From Akkermansiaceae bacterium UBA3385 (GTDB lineage Bacteria; Verrucomicrobiota; Verrucomicrobiia; Verrucomicrobiales; Akkermansiaceae): DNA of 29,159 nt. Within the stretch, counting starts at the first letter, position 1, and each line of letters starts with the position of its first letter. A program made the translations under genes and the position numbers. The DNA is taken from positions 1-29,159 of the forward strand of contig DEPT01000012.1 in the NCBI GenBank assembly GCA_002358905.1, in the 5' to 3' direction. The notes under the pieces are model-generated. The model saw nothing but the letters and a program-made list of their open reading frames with translations, ran no database searches and was not told where the DNA came from. Shown one piece after another: positions 24,801 to 29,159 of the stretch.

Positions 24801-26263
24801 AGGATTTCGCCCAGCTTATCTATGACTTGCGGCAGGTGAATCCCAGGGCCCGCGTTTCGGTCAAACTGGCTTCTGAAATGGGCGTGGGAACGGTGTGCGC
24901 AGGGGTAGCCAAGGCCAGTGCGGATACCATCCTGATTTCCGGCTACGATGGCGGCACCGGCGCCTCGCCGCTCACCAGCATCCGCCACACGGGTTTGCCC
25001 TGGGAACTGGGGCTGGCAGAAGCGCACCATACTCTTGTGCTCAACAATATGCGCAACAGGGTGCGGCTCCAGACGGATGGACAGCTCAAAACCGGCCGTG
25101 ATGTGGTCATCGCCGCGCTCCTGGGCGCGGAGGAGTTCGGTTTCGGCACCACTCTACTGGTGTGCCTGGGGTGTGCCATGATTCGCCAGTGCCACAGCAA
25201 CACCTGCCCCATGGGTGTTGCCACCCAGGATGAGGAACGCCGCAAGCGCTTCATCGGCAAGCCTGAATATATCGTCAATTACCTCAGGCTCGTCGCCCGG
25301 CAAGTCCGCAGACTCCTCGCCTCGCTGGGCCTGCACAGCATTCAGGAAGCCTGCGGGCGCGCCAACCTGCTCTGCGTTAAGAAGGACGCCGCGCGCTACG
25401 GGATCGATTTATCCGCCTTGCTGGTGCCCGCCCCCGCAGCCTGCGAAAAGTCAACTAACGCGGTGGCAGTCAACTCGTTTGACGAGCGCTATCTCGCCCA
25501 TCTCCCGCTGCATTCGGGACGGTCCACCACCATACAGGCGCAAGTCTTCAACACCGACCGCAGCATCGGCACAGCCCTCTCCGGGCGTATTGCCCACTCT
25601 CAGCTGGCAGCGGTGCTGCGCCCCGACCAGCTCTGCATCAATCTGCGGGGAAGTGCCGGGCAAAGCTTCGGTGCTTTCCTGGTGAAGGGGGTCACGCTGC
25701 GGCTCGTTGGCGAGGCAAATGACTTTGTGGGGAAAGGGCTTTCCGGTGGCAGCATCAGTATCCGGGTGCCGGCAGAATCCGCTTTCAGGGCTCAGGATAA
25801 CGTGATTGCCGGCAATGTGGTCGGCTACGGCGCCACCTCCGGTCGCATTTTTATCAACGGCCGGGCCGGTGAACGCTTTGCGGTCAGAAACAGTGGTGCC
25901 ATCCTGGTGGCAGAGGGCGTGGGCGACCATGGCTGCGAGTATATGACCGGCGGGCGTGTCGCCGTGCTGGGCGCAGTCGGGGTTAATTTTGCCGCCGGCA
26001 TGACCGGGGGAATTGCCTACGTCTATGATGAAAACGGCGATTTCGATCTCCATTGCAATACAGACTGCGTTGACCTCGAAAACGTGCCGGCCGATTCAGA
26101 GGCGGAACTGGAACTCCTGGCGCTGATACAGGAACACCACAGGGAAACCGGCAGCGTGCTCGCGGAGCGCATGATTGCCAACTGGCAGCACTACCGCCCC
26201 CGCTTCGTGCGCCTCTTTCCGGTGGAATACCGCCGTGCCCTCCTGCTCGCCGCGAACAAGTGA
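21872..26263 (+). CDS. gltB: glutamate synthase large subunit
   Basis: The 1463-residue GOGAT turns glutamine and 2-oxoglutarate into two glutamates. A 22-residue propeptide precedes the catalytic Cys23 (HDACGVGLVTNL) of the Ntn glutaminase domain. The central domain follows, then the FMN synthase domain with GSLSPEAHHAIA, SNCGEGGE, KPGEGGQLPAFKV, SGYDGGTGASPL and the 3Fe-4S cysteines Cys1101, Cys1107 and Cys1112 (CX5CX4C, CPMGVATQ). The C-terminal GXGXG beta-helix ends the protein. No small NAD(P)H subunit (gltD) is adjacent, so the electron donor may be ferredoxin or a distant GltD. The start has no Shine-Dalgarno site; AGGAG lies too far upstream. Confidence 0.96.
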   Translation: MKTQLYVPEDKGLYQARFEHDACGVGLVTNLRGEASHRIIGQGITVLKRLMHRGASGADPDTGDGAGLLIALPDAFFRAVVDFPLPAPGQYGVAMMFGGEGQEAAIEEVIQREGGRILGWRQVPVCTERIGQVARDTVPCIRQLFIADNTEVPGEQEINLYVMRRCLEKAIPDLYICSMSSRTIVYKGLLQGAQLDSFYPDLQDPRMVSTLVVVHQRYSTNTFPTWALAQPFRYLAHNGEINTLRGNLNAQKARENLLKSDVLGNRLGRLLPLINEAQSDSACLDNMLELLVAAGRPLEHALLMLIPQAWGENYHMGRDVRAFFEYHSALMEPWDGPAAIVATDGSRAVALLDRNGLRPLRFTECHDGLLVLASEAGVLDIPQEQIRRKGRLKPGGILVLDIPGQRILEDAEVKTALARSKPYRRWVEENRLSVRGLFTEITAAEPEADLLRNQLLFGYSKEDVDTILSTMADKGTEPIGSMGMEAALAVLSDKPQLLFNYFKQSFAQVTNPPIDPIREELVMSLMTYIGNKGNILEETPEHARLIKLRRPILTDDELMHLSALDRNGYETAEIYCGFVPDADGTALRHALQGLAAQAIAAVKRGQRLIVLTDRKLPAGYAAIPSLLATVCVHKALVESNLRPDAGIIVSSGEVREVMHAALLLGYGATAINPWLALQSITELTRSGKVNCDAVTAAGNYVRALDKGLLKIMSKLGISTLRSYRSAQAFEALGLSPDFINEFLPGTVTRIGGAGLPRIATDAAARLAQSQSASRALPPGGVYKYHKDGESRLWTPLAIKLFREAVWENNEEKMAGFSALIDHQEAHPCTLRSLLDFREAAPVPLEEVESEGEIMKHFVSGAMSLGSLSPEAHHAIATAMNSIGARSNCGEGGEETSRFGTLLNSATKQVASGRFGVTTDYLCHAEEIQIKMAQGAKPGEGGQLPAFKVDAFIAGVRHAIPQVSLISPPPHHDIYSIEDFAQLIYDLRQVNPRARVSVKLASEMGVGTVCAGVAKASADTILISGYDGGTGASPLTSIRHTGLPWELGLAEAHHTLVLNNMRNRVRLQTDGQLKTGRDVVIAALLGAEEFGFGTTLLVCLGCAMIRQCHSNTCPMGVATQDEERRKRFIGKPEYIVNYLRLVARQVRRLLASLGLHSIQEACGRANLLCVKKDAARYGIDLSALLVPAPAACEKSTNAVAVNSFDERYLAHLPLHSGRSTTIQAQVFNTDRSIGTALSGRIAHSQLAAVLRPDQLCINLRGSAGQSFGAFLVKGVTLRLVGEANDFVGKGLSGGSISIRVPAESAFRAQDNVIAGNVVGYGATSGRIFINGRAGERFAVRNSGAILVAEGVGDHGCEYMTGGRVAVLGAVGVNFAAGMTGGIAYVYDENGDFDLHCNTDCVDLENVPADSEAELELLALIQEHHRETGSVLAERMIANWQHYRPRFVRLFPVEYRRALLLAANK

Positions 26264-26322
26264 CCGCGCGATGAGAATTTGTTGTTGTCGGAGCACCCTG
26301 GAAAAAGTTCACGGAATCAGTC

Positions 26323-26351
26323 TTGAAAAAGCACTACAAAAATGGTATAGT
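26323..26351 (+). promoter_or_regulatory. sigma-70-type promoter of the sigma-54 activator gene
   Basis: TTGAAA (26323-26328) and TATAGT (26346-26351) are 17 bp apart. Transcription would begin about five bases before the ATG at 26363, giving a nearly leaderless message. Confidence 0.72.
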
Positions 26352-26362
26352 ATGCGCAGCAG

Positions 26363-27865
26363 ATGAAAATTTCACCGGAATTTCTGATGATTCAGGAAGT
26401 CAGTTCTGCCGTAATTCATGAAAAGGATGTCGAGGAACTGCTCAATAAGGTATTGTGCATTCTGGCAAAGCGGATGGGGATGATGCGCGGGACGTTCACC
26501 CTGCTGTTTGGAGATACGCTGGCTATCGAGGCCTCGCACGGCATAGAGGCCCGGCGGCAGAAACTGGGGCAATACCGCATGGGGGAAGGCATAACCGGCA
26601 TGGTGGCCGAGAACGGGAAGCGCTGCATTGTGCCGGATTTACGCAAAGATGCCCGATTTCTTAACAGAACCGGCTCTCATACTTACCCCTATCAGGTCGC
26701 CTTTATCTGTGTGCCGCTCATTCAACATAATAAGGTAATCGGCACTCTCTCCATCGACCGGCAGGTTGAGTCCGATTCTAATCTGGAACAGGATGCCGCT
26801 ATCCTCGAAATTGTAGCCGGCATAACGGGCGATGCCGCGGCGCGATGCATCGAAATTCACGAGGAACGTGCTGCCTTGTTGGATGAAAACAGGCGCCTGC
26901 GGAGCCAGTTGTGTGAAAATCCCGGGGACATGGTCGGTACCAGTCGGGAAATGCAGCAGGTCTATGCTCAGCTCAGACAGGTGGCTCCCAGTGATGCGAC
27001 CGTTTTGATTCGCGGCGCCAGCGGTACCGGTAAGGAACTGCTGGCGCGGGCCATTGTTGAGCTCTCCGACAGAAAGGGGAAGCCTTTTGTAACTCTGAAT
27101 TGTGCCGCCCTGCCGGAAGCTCTGGTTGAAAGCGAGCTTTTTGGTCATGAGCGAGGAGCGTTCACCGGGGCGGTTACGCGGCGCATCGGGCGGGCAGAAG
27201 CCGCAGATGGAGGCACGCTCTTTCTCGATGAAATCGGCGATTTAACGCCGCAAACTCAGGTGAAGCTGCTCCGATTCCTTCAAGAGCGTACCTTTTCTCG
27301 CGTGGGTAGCAATCAGGAATTACATTCCAACGTGCGCATACTAGCTGCAACAAGTCGCAATCTGGAGGAAATGATGGCTCAGAATCTTTTTCGCGAAGAT
27401 TTGTACTACCGCCTCAACATTTTTCCCATCATCATGCCTTCGCTTGCTTCCAGAAAGAGCGATATCATCCTTTTGGCGGAGCATTTCATTGAAAAAATGA
27501 ATCTTCGCTACGCCAAAAACATAACACGCATCTCCCCCCGCGCCATGAATGCGCTGATGGAATATCCCTGGCCGGGAAATGTTCGTGAGCTGGAAAATTG
27601 TATGGAACGAGCCGTGCTGACAACTCAGGATGATTGCATTCGCGTCCATAATTTGCCTCCCTCCCTGCAACCGGAGACGGATAACATCCATCACGACGCC
27701 AACGCAATCGGTTCCCTTTCCTCCATGCTTGCCCATTACGAAAAAGAAATCCTGCAGAGAGTTCTGGAACGCCATCACGGCAACATCTCTGCCGCCGGCC
27801 GTGAATTGGGCGTATCTCCCAGAATGATGAATTACAAGATTCGCAAGTTTTCCTTGAAAGTATAG
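26363..27865 (+). CDS. sigma-54-dependent activator, NifA-like (GAF-AAA+-HTH)
   Basis: The 500-residue regulator has an N-terminal GAF sensor (about 10-165, ending before ERAALLDENRRLRSQL). Its AAA+ domain (about 188-420) carries Walker A GASGTGKE (218-225), the sigma-54 contact loop GAFTGA (265-270) and Walker B GGTLFLDE (283-290). The C-terminal Fis-type HTH (about 462-497) is ISAAGRELGVSPRMMNYKIRKF, which resembles NifA more than NtrC. No receiver domain is present, so control is probably through a small ligand or partner bound by GAF. Its position after gltB and the two sigma-54 promoters at 21527 and 21821 make it the likely activator of the nitrogen block. nif genes are not seen here. 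Confidence 0.92.
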   Translation: MKISPEFLMIQEVSSAVIHEKDVEELLNKVLCILAKRMGMMRGTFTLLFGDTLAIEASHGIEARRQKLGQYRMGEGITGMVAENGKRCIVPDLRKDARFLNRTGSHTYPYQVAFICVPLIQHNKVIGTLSIDRQVESDSNLEQDAAILEIVAGITGDAAARCIEIHEERAALLDENRRLRSQLCENPGDMVGTSREMQQVYAQLRQVAPSDATVLIRGASGTGKELLARAIVELSDRKGKPFVTLNCAALPEALVESELFGHERGAFTGAVTRRIGRAEAADGGTLFLDEIGDLTPQTQVKLLRFLQERTFSRVGSNQELHSNVRILAATSRNLEEMMAQNLFREDLYYRLNIFPIIMPSLASRKSDIILLAEHFIEKMNLRYAKNITRISPRAMNALMEYPWPGNVRELENCMERAVLTTQDDCIRVHNLPPSLQPETDNIHHDANAIGSLSSMLAHYEKEILQRVLERHHGNISAAGRELGVSPRMMNYKIRKFSLKV

Positions 27866-27887
27866 CTCCACCAGCTTGTCCAAAGAA

Positions 27888-27920
27888 ACGACCTGCAACC
27901 GAGTTTCGGTTGCAGGTCGT
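27888..27920. terminator. 15-bp perfect hairpin after the activator gene
   Basis: ACGACCTGCAACCGA (27888-27902) and TCGGTTGCAGGTCGT (27906-27920) pair perfectly around a GTT loop, 22 bp after the stop. There is no T tract, so it is a strong transcript-end structure more than a textbook intrinsic terminator. The stretch from there to 28055 shows nothing else. Confidence 0.65.
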
Positions 27921-28054
27921 GAAGTAGCGTCTGCAACTTTGTCCGGGTGGCCGCAGCCCATAGACTCGGACGTGATAGATTTGAAGAAAGACCGAACGGA
28001 AGTATTGGAATGAAAGTGAGTGTCCATACTTGGGGCCACTTGTCAAAAGGCAAA

Positions 28055-28078
28055 GAAAAAGCCGCCTTGTGGGCGGCT
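28055..28078 (-). terminator. rho-independent terminator, leftward
   Basis: AGCCGCC (28060-28066) and GGCGGCT (28072-28078) flank a five-base loop. Read leftward the stem is followed by TTTTTCTTT. It lies seven bases past the stop of the decayed minus-strand gene. Confidence 0.82.
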
Positions 28079-28084
28079 GAGTTT

Positions 28085-28432
28085 TTAGTCGTTGGTGCGG
28101 CGGATGTGGTAGTCGCGGGCGACGTTGAAGCCGGTATTAGTGGCGTTGAATGCGGATTTAACGGTGTCACCGATTTGGTTGTCCGGTACGAGAAATCCTT
28201 GGAGAGCTCAATAATCACTTGGGCATCGCGACACACGACACAATTTTTTCCTGTACGCTTACACTTGTGGCATATGAAAGTTGACAATGTAACATTTTAC
28301 GCTTTTTCTCTCCATCTTGACAGTGATTTTTCCCTCAAGCTGCTTATACAGCTTGGTACATTCATATACTTTCTGCTAATCTTTCAGCTCGCTCTCACGG
28401 CTATGGATTTCCTTCCGGATTGTCACGCATAG
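28085..28432 (-). pseudogene. decayed coiled-coil/zinc-ribbon gene
   Basis: Three pieces in different frames on the minus strand look like one gene. From 28432 leftward: EIHSRESELKD, a TAG at 28376-28378, then LYKQLEGKITVKMERKSVKC (coiled-coil-like) to a stop at 28259. From 28287: CHKCKRTGKNCVVC, a CX2C-X6-CX2C zinc ribbon, then AQVIIELSKDF. From about 28190: VPDNQIGDTVKSAFNATNTG, then FNVARDYHIRRTND and TAA at 28085, directly before a terminator. At least two frameshifts and one stop break it. I do not recognise the family. The matching terminator supports a real former gene. Confidence 0.55.
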
Positions 28433-28524
28433 CCCAATAGGTTCTTCCCTTGGTGAATCACACTCATTACACCGGGAAAACAAAGAGCTCCACATGTTAC
28501 ATACCAACCTCACACAAAGCAGTT

Positions 28525-28887
28525 ATGTATATCCGAAATTACGACGAAGCACAATACGAGCTTACCGGCAGCAAGCTTGCAGCTGATATCATGGTGAATC
28601 ATGTCACCTCCCTTGGACTCAGCGTACTGGGCATTCTCTGGACTCTTGGTAAGACCAGGAAAAGCATAGTATACAATCTCATACATAGGGATTATACAAC
28701 AGTCGCACATACCATGACCGCACTCAACAAAGACGGATACATCAATGAACAGGTCATCTCACGTAGAGAAAAGTACATCAGCCTCGACGAAAAAGGAAAA
28801 GAACTCTACACTCAGTTCATAAACAAGTCTATAACATTGACAAAGGAGCTGAAATCCCTGAAGGAGGCTCGCCAATTGCACCCATAA
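28525..28887 (+). CDS. MarR-like winged-helix regulator
   Basis: From the ATG at 28525 the protein is 120 residues (MYIRNYDEAQYELTGSKLAA). The frame is open 25 codons further upstream, but that stretch is not protein-like. The winged helix is LSVLGILWTLGKTRKSIVYN (first helices), RDYTTVAHTMTALNKDGYIN (recognition helix and start of wing) and RREKYISLDEKGKELY, the pattern of MarR-type repressors. The C-terminal helix KELKSLKEARQL would help dimer formation. It is AT-rich compared with the nitrogen block and has no obvious target operon beside it. Ligand and target are unknown; the PadR or BlaI families are less likely alternatives. Confidence 0.7.
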   Translation: MYIRNYDEAQYELTGSKLAADIMVNHVTSLGLSVLGILWTLGKTRKSIVYNLIHRDYTTVAHTMTALNKDGYINEQVISRREKYISLDEKGKELYTQFINKSITLTKELKSLKEARQLHP

Positions 28888-28973
28888 ATCAGGTAATCGC
28901 CCATGGCTCCAGAGAACCTCTTACCCCGCCAGCGGGCGAGAGAACTATAATTCAAGCAAACAACATAAGAAGA

Positions 28974-29002
28974 AACGCTCCCGGAGACTAGGCGGGAGCG
29001 TT
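28974..29002. other. 10-bp hairpin
   Basis: AACGCTCCCG (28974-28983) pairs with CGGGAGCGTT (28993-29002) around a nine-base loop. There is no T tract on the plus strand. It may end the MarR-like transcript or one coming from the right. The rest of 28888-29070 shows nothing else clear. Confidence 0.5.
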
Positions 29003-29074
29003 CCAAGAGAATCGTATCAGAGACCTATATTTGGGGGTGACCCGTTTATTTTAGGCTGATATGGAGTCGACACC

Positions 29075-29140
29075 GGGTGTACACCCAAGGGGCAAAAAGT
29101 ACACCCATGTACACCTGGTGTGCACCCTTGTGTACACGGG
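29075..29140. repeat. cluster of TGTACACC-type repeats
   Basis: Five related sites lie within 66 bp: GGGTGTACACCC (29075-29086, a perfect 12-bp palindrome), AGTACACCC (29098), ATGTACACC (29107), GTGTGCACCC (29118) and TGTGTACACGGG (29129, with the palindrome GTGTACAC). The arrangement resembles an operator array or iterons for whatever lies beyond the window edge. Confidence 0.75.
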
Positions 29141-29159
29141 TCAAGCCCAACTTTTGTGG

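Noticed and set aside
27947..28432. Plus-strand frame of 161 codons after the activator gene
   Set aside because: It runs through a terminator and antisense to the decayed minus-strand gene, with no motif.
28974..29002. Intrinsic terminator of the MarR-like gene
   Set aside because: The hairpin is good but no T tract follows on the plus strand, so it is listed only as a hairpin.

Overview
The window looks like a chromosomal stretch of a gut-type Verrucomicrobiota bacterium (Akkermansia-like). That placement is an inference from LL-diaminopimelate aminotransferase, a type III glutamine synthetase, moderately high GC in the core genes, and many starts without a Shine-Dalgarno site. I could not test it against a database.

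Left edge (1-2717): the 3' part of a pyruvate formate-lyase activating enzyme; a low-GC, frameshifted acyltransferase gene flanked by a second, slightly different copy of the activase 3' end; a GNAT acetyltransferase; and two divergent tRNA genes (Glu-CTC and Ser-TGA), each with a clear promoter and terminator.

Accessory island (about 2718-10314), beginning right after tRNA-Ser: about 780 bp without a convincing gene but with a strong hairpin; a SAP-domain protein; a DUF4268/PD-(D/E)XK-like protein; a UvrX/UmuC-type Y-family polymerase; a DUF4143 AAA ATPase that splits the polymerase from its YolD-like partner and duplicates the junction; and a decayed IS4-like transposase.

Core nitrogen block (10315-27865): a leftward run glnN, purF-like, carA, nadE, carB, dapF, dapL, and a divergent gltB. 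Each side of the 392-bp gap between glnN and gltB has a near-perfect sigma-54 promoter, and the two promoters are almost identical. A NifA/NtrC-type sigma-54 activator lies just after gltB behind its own sigma-70 promoter. The simplest reading is one nitrogen-assimilation regulon: GS/GOGAT makes glutamine and glutamate, which feed carbamoyl phosphate, phosphoribosylamine, NAD and meso-diaminopimelate synthesis.

Right edge (27866-29159): a strong hairpin, the decayed remains of a leftward zinc-ribbon gene with its terminator, a MarR-like regulator, and a cluster of GTGTACAC-type repeats at the very end.

The most interesting features are the mirrored sigma-54 promoters, the two insertions that each carry a divergent copy of the neighbouring gene boundary, and the 32-bp phased repeats in front of the ATPase.
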